Below are positions 43,266 to 51,867 of a stretch of DNA of 64,000 nucleotides, piece after piece (position 1 is the stretch's first letter; each line of letters starts with the position of its first letter). Where the stretch lies: contig DATHBD010000014.1 of NCBI GenBank assembly GCA_035296325.1, positions 73,936-137,935 of the forward strand, written 5' to 3'. Under the pieces are notes generated by a model, which worked only from the letters and a program-made list of their open reading frames with translations, was not told the DNA's origin and did not search any database. The stretch is from DATHBD01 sp035296325 (lineage in GTDB: Bacteria > Actinomycetota > Actinomycetes > Mycobacteriales > Micromonosporaceae). The position numbers and the translations under genes were made by a program.

Positions 43266-45401
43266 GTGATCGCCACGATCGTGCACCGGGTGCGCCTACC
43301 GGCACACCAGAGCTCGCCGGCAGCGGCGCGCGCGGCGGTGCGCGCGGTGATCACCGAAAGCGGGCTCGACCTGATCTCCGATGAGGCGTTGCTGCTCACC
43401 ACGGAACTCGCCACCAACGGCGTGGTCCACGCCGGCACCGACCTGGAGCTCGAGATCGTCGCGGACGCCGACAGTCTCACCGTCACCGTGATGGACTTCC
43501 GAAGCGGGCCGCTCACCTTCGGTGAGTGGGCGACCGCACGGCGGGCAGCGACCGACGGTCGTCCGGTCAGCCGCCGGAGGTCCCCGGATGAGCTGGACGA
43601 GCGCGGGCGCGGCCTGCTCCTGGTGGACCAGCTGGCGTCGTGCTGGGGGACTTTGCATCACCCGACCGGCAAGGGCGTGTGGTTCCGACTGGACCGGCCG
43701 GGCAGCCCGTCCCCGCCGGTCACCGGCCAGGCCGTCGTCGGCGCCCCGGCGAGGCGCCCGCATGCTCCGGCCGGCGCGTCCCCTGCCAGGCCCACCCCGG
43801 TCGGCGACCCGGTCGCCGCGACAGCCGCCGTGCTGACCACCCTCGTCGGCGCGGGGAACACCGGCACCGAGCACGGCACGCTGGCCGTCGCGGGCGACGA
43901 CCTGCTGCGCCGCGTGTGCGGCGCGCTCGGCGCGTGGGCCGCGGTGGCGACGGTTGACGAGGGCGACGGCTCCGGCCCGCAGCAGGTCGCCTCGTACGGC
44001 GCCGCCGTCTGGTACCAGGCGGCGAACTCCCCCGACACGCTCCGGGTGCCGCTGCGGCTCAGCCGCCCCTGGCGCGGCGAACTCCGCTTCACCGGGGTGG
44101 ACCGGCCCGGCGACGGCGCCCCGGTCAGTCCCGCCACCGCCCTGGCAGGTCCCGTCGCGGAGCTGGCCGCCGAGTGGCTGAGCCTGCTGGTGGAGAACTC
44201 CCGGCTGCGCAGCGCCAACTCCGAGCGGCGGGGCTGGTTGACGTTTCTCGCCGAGGCGAGCCAACTGCTCGCGCAGTCCCTTGACGTCGAGCTCACCCTC
44301 GCGCTGATCCCGCGCCTCGTGGTCCCGCGCCTGGGTCGGTGGTGCGCGGTGCACACCACCGACACCGCCGGGCGGCTGCGCCTGGCCGCGGTGGCCCACG
44401 CTGACGAGTCGCAGGTGGCCGCGCTGACCGAGGCGCTCGCGGAGGCGGGGGCCGACCTGGTGGAGGCGCTGCGGGGGGACGCGGTGGTGCCGCTGACCGC
44501 GCCGGTCGAGGGGTACGTCGTCGCGCTGCTCGCGCGGGGTCAGCAACTCGGCACGCTCTCCGTCGGCCGCGGCCTGGAGCACTGGCAGGGCAGCGAGGAG
44601 GTCGCGGTCGTCGAGGACGTGGCCCGGCGGGCGGCGCTGGCCATCGACAATGCCCGGATCCACGCCGAGCGGCGATCCATCGCGCAGACCCTGCAGCGCT
44701 CCCTGCTGCCCCCGCAACTGCCCAAGGTGCAGGGCGTGGACTTCGGCGCGGAGTACGTGCCGACGGGCGAGGGCGCCGACGTGGGCGGCGACTTCTACGA
44801 CGTGGTCATCCTGGGCGAGGACCGTTGGCTGGTGATGGTCGGCGACGTTTCCGGCAAAGGGGTCCACGCCGCGACCGTCACCGGGCTGGTCCGCGATGTC
44901 ACCCGGGTACTGGTACGCGACGGCCGTACCCTGCCCGAGGCGCTCGCCCGGCTCAACGAAACCCTGGTCGAACGCGGGGCCGGGCGGTTCTGCACGCTCG
45001 CTCTCGCCGCGGTGACCCGCCGTGCGGACGGCCTGCTCGACGTGACCCTGCACCTGGCCGGCCACGACAAGCCGGTGCTCATCGCGGCGGACGGCGCGAC
45101 CAGCCTGGTCGGCACGTGCGGCACCGCCCTGGGGCTGCTGGACCGGGTGCTCTCGCCGGCCACGCAGGTCCGGCTCGGGCCCGGCGACACGCTCGTGTTC
45201 TACACCGACGGCGTCACCGAACGGCGGCGCGGCACCGAACTGTTCGGGGTGGACCGGCTGTGCGTGGAGGCCGGGTTGCTGGCCGGCTTCCCGGCCGAGG
45301 TGGTGGCCGCCCGGCTGCGGGCGGCGACGCTCAGCTACTCGCCCGAGGAACCGCGCGACGACATCGCCATCTTCGCCGTACGCAACGACGCCGGATCATG
45401 A
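43266..45401 (+). CDS. SpoIIE-type phosphatase with N-terminal anti-sigma kinase-like ATPase and GAF domain
   Basis: A 711-residue regulator. Residues 1-145 form an RsbW-like HATPase (LLLTTELATNGVVHAG, DERGRGLLLVDQLAS, then GKGVWFRL). A Pro-rich linker leads to a GAF-type region (about 310-465). The C-terminal PP2C/SpoIIE domain (about 475-705) has QTLQRSLLPPQLP, GGDFYDVV, VGDVSGKG and YTDGVTERR, the metal-binding aspartate motifs. One chain thus carries both a potential kinase and a phosphatase for STAS antagonists. The GTG at 43266 is 112 bases from the divergent kinase gene. It overlaps the next gene's 3' end by six bases. Confidence 0.88.
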   Translation: MIATIVHRVRLPAHQSSPAAARAAVRAVITESGLDLISDEALLLTTELATNGVVHAGTDLELEIVADADSLTVTVMDFRSGPLTFGEWATARRAATDGRPVSRRRSPDELDERGRGLLLVDQLASCWGTLHHPTGKGVWFRLDRPGSPSPPVTGQAVVGAPARRPHAPAGASPARPTPVGDPVAATAAVLTTLVGAGNTGTEHGTLAVAGDDLLRRVCGALGAWAAVATVDEGDGSGPQQVASYGAAVWYQAANSPDTLRVPLRLSRPWRGELRFTGVDRPGDGAPVSPATALAGPVAELAAEWLSLLVENSRLRSANSERRGWLTFLAEASQLLAQSLDVELTLALIPRLVVPRLGRWCAVHTTDTAGRLRLAAVAHADESQVAALTEALAEAGADLVEALRGDAVVPLTAPVEGYVVALLARGQQLGTLSVGRGLEHWQGSEEVAVVEDVARRAALAIDNARIHAERRSIAQTLQRSLLPPQLPKVQGVDFGAEYVPTGEGADVGGDFYDVVILGEDRWLVMVGDVSGKGVHAATVTGLVRDVTRVLVRDGRTLPEALARLNETLVERGAGRFCTLALAAVTRRADGLLDVTLHLAGHDKPVLIAADGATSLVGTCGTALGLLDRVLSPATQVRLGPGDTLVFYTDGVTERRRGTELFGVDRLCVEAGLLAGFPAEVVAARLRAATLSYSPEEPRDDIAIFAVRNDAGS

Positions 45402-45875
45402 TGGCCGTAGGCGGTTCAGCGCGTCGGCCACGTCGTGGACGGGGGCGTTGAGTTCGTACGTGCTGAACAGGTGCAGCGACTCGCCCGTGTCGACTTCGAG
45501 CAGCTGCGATCGGGTGCCCAGCCGACGGCGTTCGTCCACCAGTACCCGCTCGACCCCGGACCACGGGATCCGCCGCCGGCCGGCGTACCCGGCCACCACG
45601 GTGATGCCGTCGGCGTCGGCGGCGAGCCGGACCGGCGCCACCAGATCCCGGACGGCGAACGCGACGAGGAGGACCGCGGCGAAGCCCGCCATGAGCAACC
45701 GGCCCGCGTCGGTGACGAAGAGGGCGGCCGCCCCGATGAACACCAACGCGCCGATGCCCTTGAACAGGGTCAGCGCCGGCGAGACCCGCCAGCTCAGGGC
45801 CGTCGGGGCCGCCTGATCCGTGGTGTCCCGACCGGGGTGGTCGGATTCCGACATGCCACCGCTGCGCAGTTCCAT
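45396..45875 (-). CDS. Membrane protein with bacterial PH domain
   Basis: A 159-residue protein with two membrane helices (LFKGIGALVFIGAAALFV and LLMAGFAAVLLVAFAV). A PH-like domain follows: VRLAADADGITVVAGYAGRRRIPWSGVERVLVDERRR. This matches the actinobacterial PF10756-type PH family, whose role is unknown. The ATG at 45875 gives the longest form; an ATG at 45854 (MSESDHPG) is a good alternative. Convergent with the SpoIIE-type phosphatase gene and divergent from the thiolase. Confidence 0.85.
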   Translation of the reverse strand: MELRSGGMSESDHPGRDTTDQAAPTALSWRVSPALTLFKGIGALVFIGAAALFVTDAGRLLMAGFAAVLLVAFAVRDLVAPVRLAADADGITVVAGYAGRRRIPWSGVERVLVDERRRLGTRSQLLEVDTGESLHLFSTYELNAPVHDVADALNRLRPS

Positions 45876-45943
45876 GGAGCCAGGATGGCACGACCCCCGG
45901 ACGGCGTACCATTCGAGCGGAGCCTAGCTACCGGGGAGTAACC

Positions 45944-47113
45944 ATGCGGGACGCGGTCATCGTCGGTGCGGTACGAACGCCGATCGGCAAGCGCAGGGGC
46001 GCGTTGTCGGGCGTACACCCGGTCGACCTGTCGGCCGCGGTGCTCCGGGCGTTGGCGGAGCGCACCCGGCTGGACCCGGCCGACGTGGAGGACGTGGTCT
46101 GGGGCTGCGTCTCCCAGGTCGGTGAGCAGTCGTGGAACGTCGGCCGCAACGCCGTACTGGCTGCCGGCTGGCCCGAGTCGGTGCCCGGCAGCACGCTCGA
46201 CCGGCAGTGCGGCTCAAGCCAGCAGGCGGTGCACTTCGCCGCGGCGGCCGTGATCGCCGGGCAGTGCGACCTGGTCGTGGCCGGGGGGGTCGAGTCGATG
46301 AGCCGGGTGCCGATGGGCTCGTCGGCGGGCGGGCCGGGCGGCGGCATGCCCTACGGCGAGGAGATCCGCAAGCGGTACGCCGGCGTGCAGGGCTTCGCCG
46401 ATGGCGAGGCGGTGCCGTTCAGCCAGGGCGTTGGCGCCGAGATGGTGGCGGAACGGTGGAAGCTCAGTCGGGCCCGGCTCGACGAGTACTCGCTGCGCAG
46501 CCACCAGCGGGCCGGCGCGGCCAGCGACGGCGGCCTGTTCCAGGCCGAGATCGCGGCTGTCGACGGGGTACGCGCGGATGAGGGCATCCGGCGGGAGACC
46601 TCGCTGGAGAAGCTGGGAAGTCTGGCGACGCCGTTCCGCCCGGACGGCGGCGTGGTGACCGCCGGGTCCGCCTCCCAGATCTCCGACGGTGCGGCCGCGC
46701 TGGCGATCACCACCTCGGAGTGGGCCGCGGCGCACGGACTGACGCCGCTGGCACGCATCCACACCGCCGTGGTCGCCGCGGACGACCCGGTGATCATGCT
46801 GACGGCACCGATCCCGGCAACCGCCAAGGCACTGCGTCGGGCCGGGCTGACGATCGACGACATCGGCGTGTACGAGGTGAACGAGGCGTTCGCACCGGTA
46901 CCCCTGGCCTGGCTCGCCGAGACCGGTGCGGACCCGGCCCGGCTCAACCCGCGCGGCGGTGCCATCGCCCTCGGCCATCCCCTCGGCGGGTCGGGCGCCC
47001 GGATCATGACCACGCTGCTGCACCACATGCGGGACAACGACATCCGGTACGGGTTGCAGACCATGTGCGAGGGCGGCGGCATGGCGAACGCCACGATCCT
47101 CGAGTTGATCTGA
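45944..47113 (+). CDS. Acetyl-CoA acyltransferase (thiolase)
   Basis: A 389-residue thiolase II/degradative thiolase. The acyl-binding cysteine is C89 in GSTLDRQCGSSQQA, the catalytic histidine is H345 in GHPLGGSGAR, and the second cysteine is C375 in MCEGGGMANA. EVNEAFAPVPLAW is also conserved. Such enzymes cleave 3-ketoacyl-CoA or form acetoacetyl-CoA; which direction is used is not visible. It stands alone rather than in a beta-oxidation operon. It could take part in phenylacetate breakdown, but it is 40 kb from paa. GGGGAG precedes the ATG. Confidence 0.92.
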   Translation: MRDAVIVGAVRTPIGKRRGALSGVHPVDLSAAVLRALAERTRLDPADVEDVVWGCVSQVGEQSWNVGRNAVLAAGWPESVPGSTLDRQCGSSQQAVHFAAAAVIAGQCDLVVAGGVESMSRVPMGSSAGGPGGGMPYGEEIRKRYAGVQGFADGEAVPFSQGVGAEMVAERWKLSRARLDEYSLRSHQRAGAASDGGLFQAEIAAVDGVRADEGIRRETSLEKLGSLATPFRPDGGVVTAGSASQISDGAAALAITTSEWAAAHGLTPLARIHTAVVAADDPVIMLTAPIPATAKALRRAGLTIDDIGVYEVNEAFAPVPLAWLAETGADPARLNPRGGAIALGHPLGGSGARIMTTLLHHMRDNDIRYGLQTMCEGGGMANATILELI

Positions 47114-47187
47114 GCGCACCGACGCATCGACATATCTCGGCTTGCAACTTCCGTTACGCATTCCGTGAAGCGCTCGTTGCTCCGGGT

Positions 47188-47658
47188 ATGAGCCAACTCC
47201 CCCGGCCCGTACTCGATGGATTCTCCAGGTCGCTCCTGCCCCAGGCCGCAGGCGCGGGAATCCCGATGGCCACGGTCAATCGACACCTCCCCGTGATGCG
47301 CACCTGTGTCGGCACGAGCGACACGGCGCTGCTGGTCGCCCGCTGCGCCCCGAGCCGGCAGCCCATCGGCCGCACCACGCCGACCACCCTGCTGCTGCTG
47401 ACCAGGCACCGGCTGGTCATCACCGGAGAGAGTCGGGTCTTTCGTCGCCTGCACCTCTACCTCAACGAGAGCCTGGCGCACCTGGCGAACGTCACCTGGT
47501 CACCCGCGCTGGACCGCAGGGCGGTGCAACTGGCCGTGACGGCCATGGACGGTGTCCGCGAGCACTTCTGGATCGCGATGAGCTGCGCCGACGAGGTGAT
47601 GCGCGCCGACGCGCTGCTCCGGGCGTTCTTCCGGCCCCGGGTCCTCACCCCGGCCTGA
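47188..47658 (+). CDS. Conserved-looking protein of unknown function
   Basis: A 156-residue protein with no recognised domain. It has no signal peptide or membrane helix. Visible features are a central TTPTTLLLLTRHRLVITGESRV stretch, which looks like paired beta strands, then RRLHLYLNESLAHLANVTW and a C-terminal AADALLRAFFRPR-like helix. The pattern of strands around LTRHRLVI resembles small PH-like proteins, but this is weak. Start chosen at ATG 47188; it follows the thiolase by 74 bases and may be co-transcribed. Confidence 0.6.
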   Translation: MSQLPRPVLDGFSRSLLPQAAGAGIPMATVNRHLPVMRTCVGTSDTALLVARCAPSRQPIGRTTPTTLLLLTRHRLVITGESRVFRRLHLYLNESLAHLANVTWSPALDRRAVQLAVTAMDGVREHFWIAMSCADEVMRADALLRAFFRPRVLTPA

Positions 47659-47728
47659 CGATCGAACCGGCCGGCGGCCGGCGCGGATTGGGCGGAACCC
47701 GCGACCACCCCGCGCCGTCGAAGCGGGC

Positions 47729-49702
47729 ATGACCACTGCAGCGAAGCGACTCGCCGCCGGCGCCGTGCTCCTCGCCCTCGCCGGGTGTACCTCCGGTAAC
47801 GGCACCGCCCGGCCGGTGCCGCCGCGGTCGGACGCCGGGGTCGGCCCGTTGCGGCTGGTCTCCTTCGACGACTGCGCGGACCTGGTGACCGCGCTGCGCG
47901 CCGCGGCACGCGAGCACGTCGGGCCGTACGGCTTCGGTGGCGGCGGCATGCGGGCGGGCGTCGCGGAGGATGCGGTGGCGGCCGGCAGTGGCCAGGTGTC
48001 CGCAGCTGGCGGCGACAAGCCGCCGGCCCACTCCGGCACCAACACGCACGAGGCCGGCACGGACGAGCCCGATCTGGTGAAGACGGACGGCCGGCGGATC
48101 GTCACGGTCGTCGGCGGCACCCTGCGCGTGGTGGACGCCGCGACCCGACGGGTCACCGGGGCACTCAACCTCGATACACCGGCGTACGCGGGCAGCAACC
48201 TGCTCCTCGCCGGCGACCGCGCGCTGGTGCTCCTACCGGAACGGTGGGATGGCGACACGCCGACCTCGGGGGGGTCGGCCGGCGTTGCCGACCGGCCCTT
48301 CGGCGGAGGGCCGGGCGGACGGGCGGAACTGCTGCTGGTGGACCTGACCGGGACCCCGAAGGTGCTCAGCAGGTACGCCATCGACGGATCGATGCTGGAC
48401 GCACGCCAGGTCGGCAACACGGCCCGGGTCGTGATCAGGTCCGCGCCCCGGATTCAATTTCCGGACCCGGGGCGGCAGGATGACGTCGAGGGCCGCACCA
48501 GGGCCAACCAGGCCGCGGTCGACCGGGCCACCGCGGCGGACTGGCTGCCCCGTTTCCGGGTGGAGACCGCTGGAAAGGTCACCGAAGGCCGGGTCGACTG
48601 CGCGGCGGTGAGCCGACCCACGACGTACTCCGGCGCGTCGATGCTGACGATCCTGACCTTCGACCTGGGCAGCGCCGCGCTCGGAGCCGGCGACCCGGTG
48701 AGCCTGGTGGCCGACGGAGACACCGTCTACGGGACCGGATCCAGCCTCTATGTCGCCACCGACACGCGCTGGATGGCACCGGCGCGGGTCTCCGTCCCGA
48801 GGTCACCGGCCGCGGCGCGGACCGAGGTGTACCGGTTCGACACCGGTGGCACCGGCAAACCGCGCTTCGCCGCCTCCGGCGAGGTGGGCGGATGGCTGCT
48901 CAACCAGTACGCGCTGTCGGAGTGGAACGGTCATCTGCGGGTGGCCACGACGACCGGGAACTCCTTCGGCATGCCGGATCCCGGCGACGGCTCAGCGCCG
49001 CGGCCCAGCCCGCCGCAGAGCGAGTCGACGGTGTACGTGCTCCGCCAGGACCGCGACCGGCTGGTCGAGCGGGGCCGGGTGGGTGGACTCGGCCGGGGGG
49101 AGCAGATCCACGGGGTACGGTTCGCCGGCGCCATCGGGTACGTGGTGACGTTCCGCCAGACCGACCCGCTCTACACCCTCGACCTGCGCGACCCGGCGAC
49201 GCCGAAGGTGGCCGGTGAACTGAAGATCACCGGGTACTCCGCCTACCTGCACCCCGCCGGGGAGGGTCGCCTGCTCGGCGTCGGGCAGGAGGCGACCACC
49301 GCCGGTCGGCGTACCGGCTCGCAGATCTCCCTGTTCGACGTCGCGAATCTGGCGACCCCCACCGTGCTGGCGCGTCACGAGGTGCGCGAGGGCCACTCGG
49401 AGGCCGAGTTCGACCCGCACGCGTTTCTCTACTGGGCGCAGACCGGGCTGCTGGTCGTGCCGATGATGAGTTACCAGGAGTCCGGCAGGTACCGCTCGGC
49501 GGCCCTGGTACTGAGCGTCAGCGGCGGCACGATCCGCTCTCTCGGCCGGATCAGCCACGGGGACGGCGGAGGAGGCCCCGAGGGTCGGGGCATCCGGCGT
49601 TCGCTCATCATCGGCGAGGCCCTGTGGACGGTCTCCGAGCAGGGGTTGAAGGTCAACGACGCCACCACCGTGGCCGAGCTCGGGTGGGTGCCGTTCGGCT
49701 GA
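47729..49702 (+). CDS. Beta-propeller domain lipoprotein
   Basis: A 657-residue exported lipoprotein with lipobox LAGC (Cys20). The body belongs to the secreted beta-propeller family (PF09826-like): GTDEPDLVKTDGRRIVTVVGGTLRVVD near the start, then repeated blade-like strands such as SLYVATDTRWM, GEQIHGVRFAGAIGYVVTFRQTDPLYTLDL and LGVGQEAT. A DPHAFLYW motif lies toward the C-terminus. Function is unknown; relatives occur in archaea and bacteria and may bind proteins or polysaccharides outside the cell. The start has only a weak ribosome site. Confidence 0.85.
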   Translation: MTTAAKRLAAGAVLLALAGCTSGNGTARPVPPRSDAGVGPLRLVSFDDCADLVTALRAAAREHVGPYGFGGGGMRAGVAEDAVAAGSGQVSAAGGDKPPAHSGTNTHEAGTDEPDLVKTDGRRIVTVVGGTLRVVDAATRRVTGALNLDTPAYAGSNLLLAGDRALVLLPERWDGDTPTSGGSAGVADRPFGGGPGGRAELLLVDLTGTPKVLSRYAIDGSMLDARQVGNTARVVIRSAPRIQFPDPGRQDDVEGRTRANQAAVDRATAADWLPRFRVETAGKVTEGRVDCAAVSRPTTYSGASMLTILTFDLGSAALGAGDPVSLVADGDTVYGTGSSLYVATDTRWMAPARVSVPRSPAAARTEVYRFDTGGTGKPRFAASGEVGGWLLNQYALSEWNGHLRVATTTGNSFGMPDPGDGSAPRPSPPQSESTVYVLRQDRDRLVERGRVGGLGRGEQIHGVRFAGAIGYVVTFRQTDPLYTLDLRDPATPKVAGELKITGYSAYLHPAGEGRLLGVGQEATTAGRRTGSQISLFDVANLATPTVLARHEVREGHSEAEFDPHAFLYWAQTGLLVVPMMSYQESGRYRSAALVLSVSGGTIRSLGRISHGDGGGGPEGRGIRRSLIIGEALWTVSEQGLKVNDATTVAELGWVPFG

Positions 49703-49727
49703 GCCGCCCGGCGGGCGCGCCCGGGTG

Positions 49728-50798
49728 CTACAGGTACATCCCGGTGCGCTCGGCGGAGTCCTTCGCCGGTGGCTTGTCGCCTTCGCTGAAGAACCGCCGG
49801 CCACCGAACTCCACCTGGAGCCGGTCGTCGAGTTCGTCGGCGAGCCCGGTCATGACCTGCACCGCGAGCATCAGATGGGTTGGTTGAAAGTCGCGCCCGA
49901 AGACCGGCACGGAGGCCCACACCGTCTCGTTGCTGTGGTAGAGCCGGCCGATCGGCATGCGGTTGGTCAGTTCGGACAGCTTGGCGTACAGCTTCTGGCC
50001 GGCGGGCACCTCGGTGAGCAGGGGTGAGAAGACGTCGATCAGCGGCGGGCTGTCCCGCACCCGGACGAAGACCATGGCCGAGCCGGCGCGAATGCTGATA
50101 TCCCCGTCCGGGTCGACCGACAGCGCCTCCGGTGTGGTCTTCTGCAGTCTGGCCACCACGGTCGTCACCTGCTCGGCCAGCGGCAGCCCGGCAACCGCGT
50201 CGCTCAGCCGGGAAGTCCCCCGACCGGTGGCGGACTCGTCGGTGCTGAGGGTGCCGTCACCGTCGGTGTCGAGGACCGCCATCAGCGAGCGGGCGGAGGC
50301 CAGCGGCGGCATCGCGATCAGGTCCTCGCTGCCGGCGTTGCGCGCGAAGTAGGTCAGGAAGGCGGGGTGTGGCGCACCGTAGACGTCCCGCAGCGTGCGG
50401 GTGGCGAGCACGGCGAGCCGGTTGATCTCGGCGGCGCCCACCCGGACGCCGAACGAATCCCGGGAACCGGCCACCACGCCGGGCGGTGACCAGCCGAGCG
50501 CGATCAGGTCGGCGATGGCGCCCCGGTCCAGCCGGAACGCCACCGGCAGGTCGGCGTTGCCGACCGCGCTGGCGACGAAGGTGCCGCCCTCCTCGGCGGT
50601 GATCTCGACCGAGTAGACCGCGTCGCCGGTGCCCGAGGCGGTCGGGTCGAGCGTCAGATCGATGCTGGTGCCGGCGGCGATCTGGGGCAGCGCCTCGGCG
50701 AGCTGGCGCGCGAAGTCACGCCAGGCCTCGCCGACCTTCGCCTTCAGATCGGCGCCGGCCAGCTCACCGTCGTGCAACGCACCCTCGAACTCCGACAT
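49728..50798 (-). CDS. Uncharacterised protein, possible T3SS/YbjN chaperone-like (TY-Chap) fold
   Basis: A 356-residue cytosolic protein. The C-terminal half (IRAGSAMVFVRVRDSPPLIDVFSPLLTEV, then LYAKLSELTNRMPIGRLY and an ALAVQVMTGLADELDDRL-like helix) has the strand-helix order of type III secretion chaperone/YbjN-like domains described in actinobacterial peptide-binding proteins. The N-terminal part begins SEFEGALHDGELAG. A DTDGDGTLST segment looks like an EF-hand loop, but a single loop is not decisive. The fold call is tentative. Start taken at ATG 50798; upstream MPGRRWRA is less likely. Confidence 0.6.
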   Translation of the reverse strand: MSEFEGALHDGELAGADLKAKVGEAWRDFARQLAEALPQIAAGTSIDLTLDPTASGTGDAVYSVEITAEEGGTFVASAVGNADLPVAFRLDRGAIADLIALGWSPPGVVAGSRDSFGVRVGAAEINRLAVLATRTLRDVYGAPHPAFLTYFARNAGSEDLIAMPPLASARSLMAVLDTDGDGTLSTDESATGRGTSRLSDAVAGLPLAEQVTTVVARLQKTTPEALSVDPDGDISIRAGSAMVFVRVRDSPPLIDVFSPLLTEVPAGQKLYAKLSELTNRMPIGRLYHSNETVWASVPVFGRDFQPTHLMLAVQVMTGLADELDDRLQVEFGGRRFFSEGDKPPAKDSAERTGMYL

Positions 50799-50872
50799 CG
50801 CGCGCCACCTCCGTCCCGGCACACCCTACCGAGATCGGCGCATGGTCGGGCGGTGGGACGGGGTGGCCCGGC

Positions 50873-51187
50873 TCACGCGGTCCCCGGCGGCGCCGTGGGT
50901 TCCGGCGGCGCCGTGGATTCCGGCGCCGCGGGGTCCGGCGGCGCCGCGGGTTCCGGTGGCGGCCAGGCGCGCGCCAACGCGGTCAGGGTGGCCGCAGCGG
51001 TACGCGGATCCGCGCCCCGACCGACGGCGACACCCAGCAGGTACGCCGAGACCGGCGCACCGGGCCGCACCACGCCGTGCGCGACCACCTTGGCCAGCTC
51101 CAGCACCAGCTGCCGGTCGGCGGCGTCGAAACCCTGCACGCCCAGTGCGGCCGCAGCCGCCGCGCTCCACTCGTCCAGCACGTTCAT
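50873..51187 (-). CDS. DUF6457 family small protein
   Basis: A 104-residue protein that begins MNVLDEWSAAAAAALGVQG and contains VLELAKVVAHGVVRPGAPVSAYLLGVAVG, followed by a Pro/Ala tail of direct repeats. This is the DUF6457 pattern, usually encoded next to molybdenum cofactor genes. Its ATG shares ATGA with the stop of mobA, which strongly supports both the start and co-expression. It is likely to assist the MobA-like enzyme or formate dehydrogenase maturation; nothing more can be read from the sequence. Confidence 0.75.
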   Translation of the reverse strand: MNVLDEWSAAAAAALGVQGFDAADRQLVLELAKVVAHGVVRPGAPVSAYLLGVAVGRGADPRTAAATLTALARAWPPPEPAAPPDPAAPESTAPPEPTAPPGTA

Positions 51188-51819
51188 CCGGTCCACTCCT
51201 GCGCCAGTCGGAGATCGGCCTCAGTGTCGCAGTCGAACCACGGGGGCAGCGGTGCCCGGTCGCTGACCCGCCACAGCGTCTCGGCGACGCGCAGTGCGGC
51301 GATCAGGTGCCGCATCGACCGGCCGGCCGGGTCACCGAGGGCGGACAGTGCCCGCTCCAGCGAGGACCGTCGCCACACCGCGCAGAGCAGCTGCCGGCGC
51401 CCGGCCTCGTCGACGAACACCGCCCCGTCGTACGCGCCCGGGCCGTCCGCCTCCCGGGCGGTGAGTTGGAGCCGGAGCAGGCCGACCGCGTCCGGGGTAA
51501 GGAACGGCAGATCCGCGGCGAGCACCGCGACGAGCCCGGCCGGGTCGGGTGCCGCCACGGCCGCCAGCCCCGCGGCGATGGCGGCGACCGGCCCGCCGCC
51601 GGGTGGCCGCTCGACAGTGCGCACCACACCCGGCGGAAGCCCGTCCCGCGGCGGCCCCACCACCACCCGCGGGTCGGCGTCACCGACGGCGGAGAGCACG
51701 CGGTGCAGCATCGGCGCGCCGCCCACGGCCAGACCCGGCTTGTCGGCGCCACCGAGCCGCTGCGCCCGGCCACCGGCGAGGATCACCGCGGCGAAGCCGG
51801 CCGTTGGGTGCACGGTCAT
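51184..51819 (-). CDS. mobA: MobA-like molybdenum cofactor guanylyltransferase
   Basis: A 211-residue nucleotidyltransferase. The GTP-binding start, AAVILAGGRAQRLGGADKPGL, and LAADLPFLTPDAV with the metal-binding Asp are standard for MobA, which attaches GMP to molybdopterin to give the guanine dinucleotide cofactor used by formate dehydrogenases. It is divergent from fdhD with a 48-base gap and coupled to DUF6457. A general NTP transferase role is the alternative, but the neighbours favour MobA. Confidence 0.88.
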   Translation of the reverse strand: MTVHPTAGFAAVILAGGRAQRLGGADKPGLAVGGAPMLHRVLSAVGDADPRVVVGPPRDGLPPGVVRTVERPPGGGPVAAIAAGLAAVAAPDPAGLVAVLAADLPFLTPDAVGLLRLQLTAREADGPGAYDGAVFVDEAGRRQLLCAVWRRSSLERALSALGDPAGRSMRHLIAALRVAETLWRVSDRAPLPPWFDCDTEADLRLAQEWTG

Positions 51820-51867
51820 ACCGGGCCGCGGTGGTTGCGCCCGGTGTCGCCGGGGAAGACTGGGGCC

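Noticed and set aside
43154..43516. N-terminal extension of the hybrid kinase
   Set aside because: The extra 121 residues would overlap the start of the divergent phosphatase gene; the ATG at 43153 gives the expected beginning.
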